Positions 19,001 to 28,093 of a stretch of 64,000 nucleotides of DNA are shown here, piece by piece. This DNA comes from Gemmataceae bacterium. Lineage in GTDB: Bacteria > Planctomycetota > Planctomycetia > Gemmatales > Gemmataceae. A program made the translations under genes and the position numbers. How positions within the stretch are numbered: the stretch's first letter is position 1; each line of letters starts with the position of its first letter. The DNA lies in contig JAQGHQ010000013.1 in the NCBI GenBank assembly GCA_028288765.1, positions 33,957-97,956 on the forward strand. The letters are read 5' to 3'. The notes beneath the pieces are model-generated. The model was not told the DNA's origin and ran no database searches. It saw only the letters and a program-made list of their open reading frames with translations.

Positions 19001-19326
19001 ACTTCGCAACCCGAGAGAAGGCGACAGCGGAACTGATCGCACTCGGGGACAGGGGGGAGTCCCGGATCCGGGCATTCCTGACCGCGGCACCGTCGCCCGA
19101 GGCCCGCCGGCGGGCCGGTCAGGCCATGAACGCGATCACTGGGCCGCCGACGACCCCGGCCCGGCTCCGGGAACTCCGGGCGGTGGAGGTGCTGGAGCGT
19201 GCAGGGACGACCGGAGCCAGGGAGCTCCTCCGAGATCTGGCGAAGGGAAACCCGGACGCCAATTTGACCTACGACGCAGCGGCCGCCCTCCGGCGCCTCG
19301 GGACGGGTGAAACCGGATCGCGGTAA
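16075..19326 (+). CDS. ECF sigma-70 factor fused through a hydrophobic segment to WD40 repeats and a short HEAT-like C-terminus
   Basis: N-terminal sigma region 2/4 (RDEAAFAEVLRRNGPVVLRACQ, VEDAFQATFLLLACRA, PERYRVPLVLCYLQNLTHEEAARLAG), LLASAAVLASVVVALAAGG, then repeated VRIWDLKTGKE/DGKTLLTGG/VTVWEVATR blades. Confidence 0.9.
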   Translation: MATTAHLLRLVPPADPGLTDGELLGRYASDRDEAAFAEVLRRNGPVVLRACQSVLGRDAGVEDAFQATFLLLACRAGHLTRPGSLAGWLHAAAVRTARTARRAETRRRRREQTARPPLPTPVDELTWREVREVLDTELAALPERYRVPLVLCYLQNLTHEEAARLAGCPVGALRGRLERGKARLRKRLARYGLPLAAPVLVLGPQPAVAAPLAEAALATARAGTTGGTIPRAVAGLLAPPARLKTGLLASAAVLASVVVALAAGGPRSADRLIPAPAPRPVVVTDSAPPPRTDPLGDVLPPGAVMRLGTRRFQVPTWPLRPVPLPGGTHYLIYHTDPNRSDQHEFRWMDAASGVVIASWPVSGGLHAVGASADGRWAVIAETKHFHTGLRTEPDPKTGPIRFALHDVPARKPVKSFVCQSDEVEGFMAAAHGACVSADGKWVATVNSGNGQTGRVRLWEAATGKVVWASGFPDLNGPKYTPLGFTPGSGELVLRASKDNRVHVVDTAKGEAVRAFPTMTEQIDGEVLAPDGSAVVLGTYSPTVRIWDLKTGKERAPLDGHKEWARRFAFTPDGKTLLTGGNDPFVLVRDWPSGTVRKRVVLGRGGVQELFASGDGLFADVLFWWESALARYDLETGKRAARPAGTHRAGVLAVAAAADGSVLSLGRDNVLRRWDPDTGRQTGQSPLDPGNSPGLLTLTPDGKLFGPCSISADGRFRAAAGADAHTATVEDLKTGAKVATLPADPGGWWSGPTATAFDRAGRLLATTDGEQVRLWSAGDWRPQRSIPAATSGLDFSPDGRMLVTTDLNDVTVWEVATRAVRLRHRPGPQWPCQARFSPDGRFLAWMIRSEVIQAWDVAGGRPVGTFKGHEGGLRGYTFTPDSTRLITASDDCTLLVWDVAGAAGRVPEPSGPPSEKDVQAAWGDMASADAARAFAGVRALAAAPGLSVPLIRAGVRPAVPVDAGVVDRLLVDLGNEDFATREKATAELIALGDRGESRIRAFLTAAPSPEARRRAGQAMNAITGPPTTPARLRELRAVEVLERAGTTGARELLRDLAKGNPDANLTYDAAAALRRLGTGETGSR

Positions 19327-19374
19327 GGCCCCGGGTGAGCCTCGAAGACCCGGCCCGCCTCACACCGAGTAGAC

Positions 19375-20331
19375 CTACGGAAGGATCTCCCGCCCCACGC
19401 CCTGCTGTTTCGCCAGTTCGAGCACCCGGGCGGCCAGGGCGACGTCCTCGATCCCGAGGCCGAGCGACTTGAACACGGTCACGTCCCGCGGGGACGTGCG
19501 GCCGGGGTACTTGCCGATCAGGACCGGGGGGAAGTCGTACACGTCGGACCAGTGCAACACGCCCTGGTTCATCGGGGCCACGAAGTCGCCGGCCTCCAGG
19601 CGGGCCTGGTCCTTGCTGTCCACCGTCACCAGTGTCGCCCGCCGGAACACGTCCACATCGGCCTCGGCCTTGGACAGGAAGTTGGACCCGACCAGGTTCA
19701 GGTGGGCGCCGTCGGCGACCCACGCCCCGCGCACCACCGGCTCCCGCGCCGACGTCGCGGTGATGACAATGTCGAGCCCGCTGACCGCCTCCTCCGGGGT
19801 CTCGACCGGGACCACCTCGACACCGGTCTCCGACGCCATTCGCGCCGCGAATGCCGCCCGCCTCCCCGCGTCGCGGCCGTACACCTTGACGGTCGTCACC
19901 GCCCTCACCTTGCACACGGCGAGCAGCTGGGTCCGGGCCTGCTTGCCGGTCCCGATGCAACCGACCCGGGCCGCGTCCGGCCGGGCCAGCTTTTTGGTGG
20001 CCACCCCGGACGCGGCCCCGGTCCGGAACTGGCCGATCAGGTCGGCTTCGAGGATCGCGCTCATCGCCCCGGTCTTCGGGTCGAACAGCGTGACGTGGAA
20101 CCTGGCGCCCTGCTTCGTGGAGGTATACACCTTGTACCCGATCGCCCCGAGCGTCTTCGCCGCCGCCGGCAGGATGTGCAGCATGACGTGGTCGGTCTGG
20201 CACCGCCGGCGGGGGATGTTGTCGGCCTCGTCGAGGGCGATCTTTCGGAACGCCGTCCCCACCGCCTCCAGGGCGAGGTCCATCGTCAGGAAGCGGCCGA
20301 CCTCATCTTCGGTCAGGTAGAGCACGGACAT
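19375..20331 (-). CDS. Ornithine cyclodeaminase/mu-crystallin family protein
   Basis: LYLTEDEVGRFLTMDLALEAV; VGCIGTGKQARTQLLAV; DIVITATSAREPVVRGAWVADGAHLNLVGSN. Confidence 0.9.
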   Translation of the reverse strand: MSVLYLTEDEVGRFLTMDLALEAVGTAFRKIALDEADNIPRRRCQTDHVMLHILPAAAKTLGAIGYKVYTSTKQGARFHVTLFDPKTGAMSAILEADLIGQFRTGAASGVATKKLARPDAARVGCIGTGKQARTQLLAVCKVRAVTTVKVYGRDAGRRAAFAARMASETGVEVVPVETPEEAVSGLDIVITATSAREPVVRGAWVADGAHLNLVGSNFLSKAEADVDVFRRATLVTVDSKDQARLEAGDFVAPMNQGVLHWSDVYDFPPVLIGKYPGRTSPRDVTVFKSLGLGIEDVALAARVLELAKQQGVGREILP

Positions 20332-20346
20332 GGCGAGCCCCCCGGG

Positions 20347-20375
20347 GAGGAGCAGACATCTGAGGAACAGACATC
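20347..20375. repeat. Two-copy direct repeat upstream of the ornithine cyclodeaminase-like gene
   Basis: GAGGAGCAGACATC and GAGGAACAGACATC, 15-bp period, 13/14 identical. Confidence 0.55.
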
Positions 20376-20679
20376 ACCTTCAGGGTCACAGAGGCCGAAG
20401 AGGAAAGCAACCCCGAAGGGGTTAAATCCCCATCTCGGTTTGCCCACTCGTTCTGAATAACGATTGACTATATTCGACTGCCGGCCGGACTCTTTGCCGG
20501 CCGCAAGGCTTTCCCGGCGGCAAGCGGTGTCCGAATCCCGCAGCCAGTGAGCGGGTGTTCGTCCCCGTGGGGAGAGGGGCCCGGATCGAGCAGTCCCCCG
20601 GCTCGGGTACAGTCGAATCCCACCCGCGCACCGCCGGAATCGGATGCGGTCTGGGCCGCGCCGGGGTTAATTCAGTGTC

Positions 20680-21933
20680 TCACGTTCCAAGTGCGAGCCA
20701 CGCCTTCAGCCTGGCGATCCCGGTCTCGATGACCTCCCGGCTCGTGGCGAACGACATCCGGACGAACCCCTCGGCCCCGAACGCGACCCCCGGGACGAGG
20801 TTCACGTGGGCTTGTTCGAGCAGGGCCGAGCAGAACGAGAGGGAGTCGGTCACCGGCTTGTCGCCGAACGTCTTGCCGAAATACGCGGACACGTCGAAGA
20901 AGGCGTAGAACGCGCCGTCCGGGGTCGGGAGCCTCACCCCGGGGATGTCGCGGAGCCGGGTCACGGTCAACTCGCGGCGGGCGGCGAACTCCGTCCGCAT
21001 CTCGGATACGCACTCCTGCGGGCCGTCGAGGGCGGCGATCAACGCGGCCTGAGAAACGCTCGACGGGCAGCTGGTCTCCTGGCTCTGGATCGTGTCCATC
21101 GCCTTGACGAGGGCGGGTGGGGCGATCGCCCAGCCCATCCGCCACCCGGTCATGGCGTAGCTCTTGCTCGCCCCGCTGATCGTGATGATGCGGTCCTTGA
21201 GGGCCGGCCGGAGGGTGGCCACGCACGTCGGCTTCGCGTCGCCGTAGGTGAGCTGTTCGTAGATCTCGTCGCTGAGGACCGCCACGTCCGTCCCGAGCAC
21301 GACATCGACCAGGGCTTCGAGTTCGGCCCGGGTGTAAACCGTGCCCGTGGGGTTACACGGGGAGTTGAGCATCAGCACCCGGGTGCGCGGGGTGACCGCA
21401 GCCGAGAGCTGGTGCGGGGTCATCTTGAACCCGCTCTCGGGCGTCGTGGTGACGAGCACCGGCGCCGCGCCGGTCATGCTCACCAGGTCCGAGTAGCTGA
21501 CCCAGTACGGGGTGGGGATGATCACCTCGTCGCCGGGGCCGACGGTCGCGGCGAGGGCGTTGTGGATCGAGTGCTTCGCGCCGTTGGAGACGATCACGTT
21601 CTCCGGGCCGAACTCGTACCCGTGGACCTTCTTGTACCAGCGGACGACGGCCGCCTTGACCTCGGCGGTGCCGCTGGTCGGGGTGTAGTGGGTCTGGCCG
21701 CCGAGGGCGGCCTTCTCCGCGGCCTCGCAGATGTGTTTCGGCGTGTCGAAGTCCGGCTCGCCGAGGCTGAAATCGTACACCTTCACCCCGGCCGCCCGGA
21801 GTTGACGGGCCTTCGCCCCGGCGGCTAGAGTGGCGGACGGTTGGACGGACGCGGCCAGCTTCGAGATGCGGATCATGTCGCGTTCGGCCCTCGACGGGGT
21901 GCTCGGAGAAAGGAACGGGGGTCGAAGGTTCAT
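20680..21933 (-). CDS. Class I PLP-dependent aspartate aminotransferase
   Basis: YDFSLGEPDFDTPKHI; NSPCNPTGTVYTRAEL; SGASKSYAMTGWRMGWA. Confidence 0.93.
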   Translation of the reverse strand: MNLRPPFLSPSTPSRAERDMIRISKLAASVQPSATLAAGAKARQLRAAGVKVYDFSLGEPDFDTPKHICEAAEKAALGGQTHYTPTSGTAEVKAAVVRWYKKVHGYEFGPENVIVSNGAKHSIHNALAATVGPGDEVIIPTPYWVSYSDLVSMTGAAPVLVTTTPESGFKMTPHQLSAAVTPRTRVLMLNSPCNPTGTVYTRAELEALVDVVLGTDVAVLSDEIYEQLTYGDAKPTCVATLRPALKDRIITISGASKSYAMTGWRMGWAIAPPALVKAMDTIQSQETSCPSSVSQAALIAALDGPQECVSEMRTEFAARRELTVTRLRDIPGVRLPTPDGAFYAFFDVSAYFGKTFGDKPVTDSLSFCSALLEQAHVNLVPGVAFGAEGFVRMSFATSREVIETGIARLKAWLALGT

Positions 21934-21986
21934 CCTACGACGCCGCCGGAGACGCGGAACTCCCTTTTCGGCACGGACTGCCCAGA

Positions 21987-23345
21987 ATGCACGTCGCCCA
22001 CTTCATCCAGCGATACCCCCCGGCCGTCGGAGGTTCGGAGACGTACTTCGCCCGGCTCGGCGGGTATCTCGCCGCCGGTGGGGATGACGTCACGGTGTGG
22101 ACGACCACGGCGGTCGATCTGGAGGCTTTCTGGCGAAAGACCCCCGGCCCGCCGGATCGAGACAACCTACCCGCCGAGGTGTCTCTTTCCCCTTCCTTCT
22201 CGGCCCTCTCGGGAGGAGAGCCAGGGTCTATCACCGTCCGCCGGTATCCACCACTCGTCTTTCCCGGGCGGCGATACGTCCTCAAAGCGCTCACGTTCAT
22301 CCCGTCGCGGCCGTGGCAGTGCCTCACGATGCCGTGCAACCCGATCTGTCCCGGCATGTGGCGGGACGCGGGACGATACGCCGGTCTGGTGGACGCGGTC
22401 CACGCGACGGCTTTCCCGTATGCGTTCCCGATGCTCTGCGGGCTGCGACTCGCGCGCCGCCGGGGCGTCCCGTTCTTCCTCACCCCCTTCCTCCACCTCG
22501 GCGACGCCGCCGACGGGACCGACCGCACCCGGCGGCAGTACACGGCCCCCCAGCTCCGGTGGCTGCTTCGCCAGGCGGATTACGTGTTCGTACAGACCCG
22601 GCTCGAACACGACGCGGTCTCCGCGCTCGGCGTTCCGAAAGACCGCATCGTGCTGCAAGGGCTCGGGGTCGAAGCGGAGGACTGTACCGGCGGCGACCGG
22701 GACGCGGCCCGGCGGGAATGGGAGATCGCACCGGGGGAGGTGGTCGTCGGCCATCTCGCGAATGCGAGTGTCGAGAAGGGGACTGTCGACTTGCTCCGGG
22801 CCGCGGAACGGGCGTGGGCGAGCGGGTGCCGGTTCCGGGTCGTCCTTGCCGGGCCGGAGATGGCGAACTTCCGCACGTTCTGGGATCGTTTCGCACCCAA
22901 GACGCGAGTGACCAGACTCGGGGTGTTGACCGCCGTGCAGAAGCGAGACTTCTTCGCCGGAATTGATGTATTCGCCCTGCCCTCCCGGTCCGATTCGTTC
23001 GGGCTGGTGCTGCTAGAGGCGTGGGCGAACGGGAAGCCGAACCTCGTCTACCGGGCAGGCGGGCCGGCGGAACTCGTCCGCGACGGGATCGACGGAATGC
23101 AAGTGCGGTGTGGAGACATTGAGGGGTTGGCCACGAAACTGGGAGAGCTCAGCGCCAACGACCAGCTCCGCCGGAAACTCGGCGAGACCGGCTGTTCGCG
23201 GATCGATCGAGAGTTCGCCTGGAGCGACAAGCTGGGGTTGGTTCGGGACGTGATGCACGGGGCCCGTCCGGCGAGCACCCGCCGCAACCCGATCCGCACA
23301 GCTGATGAGCTTCCCGCACACGCAAGGCGGGTCAGTTCAGCTTGA
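21987..23345 (+). CDS. Glycosyltransferase family 4
   Basis: MHVAHFIQRYPPAVGGSETYFARLGGYLAAGGDDVTVWT; DVFALPSRSDSFGLVLLEAWANGKPNLVYRAGGPAELV. Confidence 0.9.
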   Translation: MHVAHFIQRYPPAVGGSETYFARLGGYLAAGGDDVTVWTTTAVDLEAFWRKTPGPPDRDNLPAEVSLSPSFSALSGGEPGSITVRRYPPLVFPGRRYVLKALTFIPSRPWQCLTMPCNPICPGMWRDAGRYAGLVDAVHATAFPYAFPMLCGLRLARRRGVPFFLTPFLHLGDAADGTDRTRRQYTAPQLRWLLRQADYVFVQTRLEHDAVSALGVPKDRIVLQGLGVEAEDCTGGDRDAARREWEIAPGEVVVGHLANASVEKGTVDLLRAAERAWASGCRFRVVLAGPEMANFRTFWDRFAPKTRVTRLGVLTAVQKRDFFAGIDVFALPSRSDSFGLVLLEAWANGKPNLVYRAGGPAELVRDGIDGMQVRCGDIEGLATKLGELSANDQLRRKLGETGCSRIDREFAWSDKLGLVRDVMHGARPASTRRNPIRTADELPAHARRVSSA

Positions 23346-24750
23346 GGACGGCGAACTCCACTTCCCCGTTCGGCCGGAGGATGTGGACGAGCGCCCCCTT
23401 CTGCGGGTCCGCCTTCCCGACCGCGTCCTGAAACGCAGCTGCCGACGCGACCGGCAGCTTGTCCACCTGGATCACGAGCTGACCGCCCCGAAGCCCGGCC
23501 AGATCGGCCAGCCCGCCGCGCGTCACGGTGACGACCAGGGCCCCCTTCGCGTCTTTCGGGTAGCCGAAGCGGGCAGCTGTATCGGCGGTCAGGTCGGCGA
23601 CTGCGATCCCAAGCCCCTGAAACGGGACGATCGCCGGCTGAACGCCGGGCTGCGCGGGTGCGGGCGGGACGGCCGTGCCGTATGCCGCCGGTTGCTCCTC
23701 GATCACGACCTTGGCCACGATCAGCTTTCCGTCCCGGATGACGGTGACATCGGCCGGTTGGCCCAGCGGCAGACCCGAGGCTACCCGCTGGACGTCCCGG
23801 CTCGACCGGATCGCCTGGCCGGCTACGAGCATGATCACGTCGCCGACGACCACCCCGGCCTTGCCCGCCGGCGAGTTCTCGGTGATCTTGCTCACAATCA
23901 CCCCGCCGTCCGGCTTCACCCCGAGTTTCGCGGCAAGCGCCGCATCGAGATCGCGGACGTTCACCCCGAGATACCCGCGGCGGACGACCCCGTCCTTCAG
24001 CAGCTGGGCGGAGATCATCTTGCACAGGTTACTCGTGACCGCGAGCCCGACACCCGAGAACCCGCCGCTGCGGGTCTTGATTGCCGCGGTGATGCCGACC
24101 ACTTTGCCTTCCAGGTTCACCAGCGGGCCGCCGCTGCTCCCGGGATTCACGGCCGCATCGGTCTGGAGCCAGTCCTCGTAGGGATTCAGGCGGAGGTTCG
24201 TGCGGCTCTTCCCGCTCACGATCCCGTGCGTCACCGACCCGGTCAGCCCGAACGGGGACCCGGCCGCCAGCACCCGGTCGCCCACCTCGGTCGCGTCGCT
24301 GTCGGCGAACTCCAGGAACGGGAGCGGTTCCTTCGAGTCCAGCTTGATGATCGCGAGGTCGGTTTTCGGGTCGCGGCGGATGTCGCGGGAGGTGAACTTC
24401 CGGCCGTCGTTGAGCGTGACCTCCACTGACTCGACGTCCTGAACGACGTGGTTGTTGGTAAGAACAACGCCCGTCGGGTCGATGAGCACGCCCGACCCGA
24501 ACCCGGGGTCGGAGTCGTCGGGCTGGGCGGGTCGACTTGGCGTCTTCGAAGCCGCCTTCGCCTTCCCCTCGATGCTCACGACGGCCGGGAGCACCCGTTT
24601 GACAACGGGGCTGAACGACGCCAGCTCGCGCGGCATCGGGGGCGGGGCGGGGGGCGGCTGGCCGATGAGTTGCTGCTGTGCGGCGGCGCCGCCGAGAAGC
24701 CCGAGGCCGAGACCCGTGACCAGAAGCGGCCAGCGACTGAACGCGGACAT
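23332..24750 (-). CDS. DegP/HtrA-like trypsin protease with PDZ domains
   Basis: GSGVLIDPTGVVLTNNHVV; DLAIIKLDSKE; TDAAVNPGSSGGPLVNLEGKVVGI; two PDZ-like regions. Confidence 0.93.
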   Translation of the reverse strand: MSAFSRWPLLVTGLGLGLLGGAAAQQQLIGQPPPAPPPMPRELASFSPVVKRVLPAVVSIEGKAKAASKTPSRPAQPDDSDPGFGSGVLIDPTGVVLTNNHVVQDVESVEVTLNDGRKFTSRDIRRDPKTDLAIIKLDSKEPLPFLEFADSDATEVGDRVLAAGSPFGLTGSVTHGIVSGKSRTNLRLNPYEDWLQTDAAVNPGSSGGPLVNLEGKVVGITAAIKTRSGGFSGVGLAVTSNLCKMISAQLLKDGVVRRGYLGVNVRDLDAALAAKLGVKPDGGVIVSKITENSPAGKAGVVVGDVIMLVAGQAIRSSRDVQRVASGLPLGQPADVTVIRDGKLIVAKVVIEEQPAAYGTAVPPAPAQPGVQPAIVPFQGLGIAVADLTADTAARFGYPKDAKGALVVTVTRGGLADLAGLRGGQLVIQVDKLPVASAAAFQDAVGKADPQKGALVHILRPNGEVEFAVLKLN

Positions 24751-24886
24751 GTGCGGATACCCGGTACGAAGATGCGTAACTCTCAGGTGCCGGATTATAC
24801 CGTCTCGAAGTGGCCGGGCGGAATGGGCGTTCTTTGGCGACCGTACGGCCGCGTTGCCGACGAGAGCCGTGCCGTGAACCAGCTGG

Positions 24887-25102
24887 TTATGCCGCGGTCC
24901 GCGCGGCCCAGCCGTCGTCGTCGCTGGACACGGGGCGGCCGCGGCGCGGGCCAGCCGGCTGGGGGCCGGGACATGTGAGGGTGTACGCCCCGCAACACGG
25001 ACACGGCCGCGATTCGATCGCCTCGCGCTCGAACTCCGAGAACGTGCCCAACCGCGGCCAGCTCACCTCGCACGACTCGCACGAAACCACCCAACGCCCC
25101 AC
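24887..25102 (-). CDS. Small zinc-ribbon-like protein
   Basis: From GTG 25102: (V)GRWVVSCESCEVSWPRLGTFSEFEREAIESRPCPCCGAYTLTCPG...; two CxxC pairs. Confidence 0.5.
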   Translation of the reverse strand: MGRWVVSCESCEVSWPRLGTFSEFEREAIESRPCPCCGAYTLTCPGPQPAGPRRGRPVSSDDDGWAARTAA

Positions 25103-25155
25103 GGCACACCGTCCTGTGTTATGAACCGCCCGGAATCCCGACGGGCGGAGGATGC

Positions 25156-26994
25156 TCAATAACTCGGCCGGCCGGGGCGCCGGGATGGTCCCGAGAACCC
25201 CCGGAACCCGTGCCCGACCCAGACCGTCCAGACCGCCACGGGAACTCCGTCCTCCGAGTGGACCACCTTGACGGGCGGTTCCACCCGGTCGAACGCATCG
25301 CCGGCGGCGGGGATCTCGTCCCCGATGTAGACAAACGACCGCCCGCGGAACACTTGCGCGTCGGCCGCCGGGTTCGGTCGCCACAGGTCGTACTGGCTGT
25401 GCCGGTCGCCCAGGACCAGTCCGAAGGAATACGCCTCCGGGTGCCCGCGGCAGTAGAAGGAGAGTTCCCCCGGCGTGGTCCACAGCATCCCGGCGAGAAC
25501 CGGATCTCGACCGGTCTCGCATTCCACCCGGTCACGAATCTGGTCGACCTCGGCGGCGAGCGTCCGCCAGCCGCGGAGCCGGCAGGTTGGGTCCAGTTTG
25601 CGGACCGGGGCCGGGTTCATCTCGGTCGGCGGACCAACGAGCTGAGCGAGGGCCGGGCGGGTCAGCCCGGGATAGCGCAGGGCGACGGAGAACCCGAGCC
25701 CGAGGACGACCGCAACGATGAGCCCCAGGCCCACCAGCCGTCGACGCAGGCGGACGGGGTGCGCGAGCTGGTCGCGGACCCACGCCACCGCCAGGAGGAC
25801 GCCGCCGACGTACGCCGCCGCCGGCCAGTTTACCTGCCCGGCGTTGCGGGAGCTCGCGACAAAAAACACGCCCCACACCGGGACCGACGCCCACCAAAGC
25901 AGTGACAGCCCCACGTCGCACGGGCCCGCCTTCTTGCCCTGCGATTCTGTACGAGAACATGGCCCCAGAGCCTCACGCCCTCGGCGGAAAGACAAGCACC
26001 CGGAATGGTGGCGGTAGGCCCAGCCCGCCGCGGCGAATGCGACAAACCAGAACCCCAGGAGGACCCCGACCTGCCCGGCGGCGAACCCGAGCGGCCCGAG
26101 CCACCGGAACGGGCGTTCCTTCACCCCGTCGCCGATCCCGGCTTGTCCGAGTGCGTGGCGGATCGAGACCAAGTCGTGTCCGGCGTTCCAGAGGACGATC
26201 GGGACACAGCCGAGTGCCGTCAGTCCGAGGAATACCCAGAATCCCGGGCGGCGGAGTTCTCCTCGCCTGGTGCAGACAACGAAGCCCATCACCGCGAGGG
26301 GAAAGAGGAGCATCGGGTACTTCGCCAGGACGCCGAAGGCGGAACAGAGCCCCGCCGCCGTCCACCAGCACCCCCGCCCGCTCCCGGAACCCACCGTTCG
26401 CGGCAGAGGCGTCGGGTCCGACCCGGGGCGGACCCCTTTCCACACGAACACAAGCCCCCAGGCCCAGAAAGCCAGGAACGGGGGGTCGATGGTCATCACC
26501 ACGGCGGCGGCGGTCACCGGCGGCAGTGTCAGCGCGAGGACGACCACCGCGAGCGCGGTCCGCGGGCAGCGCAGGATTTCGACCGCGAGGGTGTAAAGCC
26601 CGGCAAGCAAGAGCCCCCCCGAGAGCACGGCCGGAAGCCGTACGGCCAGCATCTCCGACCCCACGAGTCGACCGCTCAGGTCTCCGAAGAGTTCACAGCT
26701 CCCTCGGATCAGCCACGCGATCAGCGGCCCCTTGCTGTAGTAGCTCCAGTCGAGGTGCCGGGACCAGTGCCAGTAGTGGGCCTCATCCGGGGCGAGGTCG
26801 AGGGGGCAGGCGAACGCGAGGTAGGCCAGGTTGAGGGCGCTCCAGCCCAGGATGACCGCCGCGGCCGCGACCGGGTATGAAAACGTCTTGCGACCTGCCT
26901 GGGGAGCGGCCGGCCGAACGACGATCTGATAGCGATCCACCCGCACCGAGACCCGGTCGGGAAGCGTTTCGGGGGGGTGAGTCGGCGGGGTCAT
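25156..26994 (-). CDS. Glycosyltransferase family 39/ArnT-like membrane protein
   Basis: From MTPPTHPPETLPDRVSVRVDRYQ; DLAPDEAHYWHWSRHLDWSYYSKGPLIAWLI; many TM segments. Confidence 0.85.
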   Translation of the reverse strand: MTPPTHPPETLPDRVSVRVDRYQIVVRPAAPQAGRKTFSYPVAAAAVILGWSALNLAYLAFACPLDLAPDEAHYWHWSRHLDWSYYSKGPLIAWLIRGSCELFGDLSGRLVGSEMLAVRLPAVLSGGLLLAGLYTLAVEILRCPRTALAVVVLALTLPPVTAAAVVMTIDPPFLAFWAWGLVFVWKGVRPGSDPTPLPRTVGSGSGRGCWWTAAGLCSAFGVLAKYPMLLFPLAVMGFVVCTRRGELRRPGFWVFLGLTALGCVPIVLWNAGHDLVSIRHALGQAGIGDGVKERPFRWLGPLGFAAGQVGVLLGFWFVAFAAAGWAYRHHSGCLSFRRGREALGPCSRTESQGKKAGPCDVGLSLLWWASVPVWGVFFVASSRNAGQVNWPAAAYVGGVLLAVAWVRDQLAHPVRLRRRLVGLGLIVAVVLGLGFSVALRYPGLTRPALAQLVGPPTEMNPAPVRKLDPTCRLRGWRTLAAEVDQIRDRVECETGRDPVLAGMLWTTPGELSFYCRGHPEAYSFGLVLGDRHSQYDLWRPNPAADAQVFRGRSFVYIGDEIPAAGDAFDRVEPPVKVVHSEDGVPVAVWTVWVGHGFRGFSGPSRRPGRPSY

Positions 26995-27053
26995 GCAACG
27001 GGTCCGTGCCGGGTGTGGCAGAGGCCGGCTTCTAGGCGAACCGGAGAAGTGCG

Positions 27054-27947
27054 TCAACCCGAACCACCCGCCACCGCGGCCAGCAACCCGCGGTAGACGT
27101 CCCACAGCTTTTCCCGCACCGGCCCCGCGCGCCGGGACAGATCGCGCTGCAACTCGATGTACTCTTCCCGCCCCTCGCGGGTCTCGATCCGCACGGGGAG
27201 GAAGCCAAAGCCCGAGAGGTCATACGGGCTCGCCCGCATGTCCACCACGCGGGCGGCCGCGGCGAGTTCGAACGCATCGGCCAACACGTCGGACGGGCAG
27301 AACGGGGCGACCTTGTACGCGAACCGGTACAGGTCCATGTTCACATGGACGCACCCGCCCTGGTCGTGTTCGGTCGTCGTCGCTCGGGTCAGCGGGACCC
27401 GGTTCCGGGGCACGGCCTCCCCGGTGAAAAACCGGAATGCGTCGTAGTGCGTACACCGGAGGGGCTGGCCCTGGACCACCGCATCGGTTTCTTCGCGCGT
27501 CAGCCGGAAAGGAATGTACGGGTGCCGGACATTCGGGTCGCGGTACACCATCGCCCACTCGTGAAGCCCGAGACAGGCGAAGGACGGTTCCCGACCGAGG
27601 GTCGCCGCGAGATATTCCACGGCCCAGCGAAGGTAGGGTATCCGGTGCGCCGGGAAGGCGGGCGGAAGGAGCACGAGCCCACCACCGCGGGAGACGAAAT
27701 CGGCCCAGCCGAGGTCGGTGGGGGTGGCGCCTTCAAGGACCACATTCGGGCCGGGGGTCCACCGGAGGAGGTGGGCCGGACGAAACGAGTAGTATTCGAA
27801 GAGGAAGTCGTGGACAGGGTGTTTCTCTCCCCGACTCATCCGCCGCAGACGGTCTTCGGCCCACGGCCGGACACGCCCGAGGTACGCCTCCCGCTGAGGC
27901 TCCCAGGCCGCCCGCCGTAGCCGCGCCGGTTGATCGCCCGTCCCCAT
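27054..27947 (-). CDS. Conserved protein of a family commonly annotated as 3-methyladenine DNA glycosylase (function doubtful)
   Basis: From MGTGDQPARLRR...; HPVHDFLFEYYSFRPAHLLRWTPGP; HDQGGCVHVNMDLYRFAYKVAPFCPSDVLADAFELA. Confidence 0.65.
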   Translation of the reverse strand: MGTGDQPARLRRAAWEPQREAYLGRVRPWAEDRLRRMSRGEKHPVHDFLFEYYSFRPAHLLRWTPGPNVVLEGATPTDLGWADFVSRGGGLVLLPPAFPAHRIPYLRWAVEYLAATLGREPSFACLGLHEWAMVYRDPNVRHPYIPFRLTREETDAVVQGQPLRCTHYDAFRFFTGEAVPRNRVPLTRATTTEHDQGGCVHVNMDLYRFAYKVAPFCPSDVLADAFELAAAARVVDMRASPYDLSGFGFLPVRIETREGREEYIELQRDLSRRAGPVREKLWDVYRGLLAAVAGGSG

Positions 27948-28093
27948 ATTCGTCCGTCCGATGCAATCGGCATCATCCGGGTAATCCGATCGACCCACGC
28001 GGCCCGACCAGAACACCCCGACTGCCCCCTTCCCTTCGCCATGATAGCCAGGTGAAATAGGGGTGACCCGACCCCGACCCCGCGAACCCCTCC

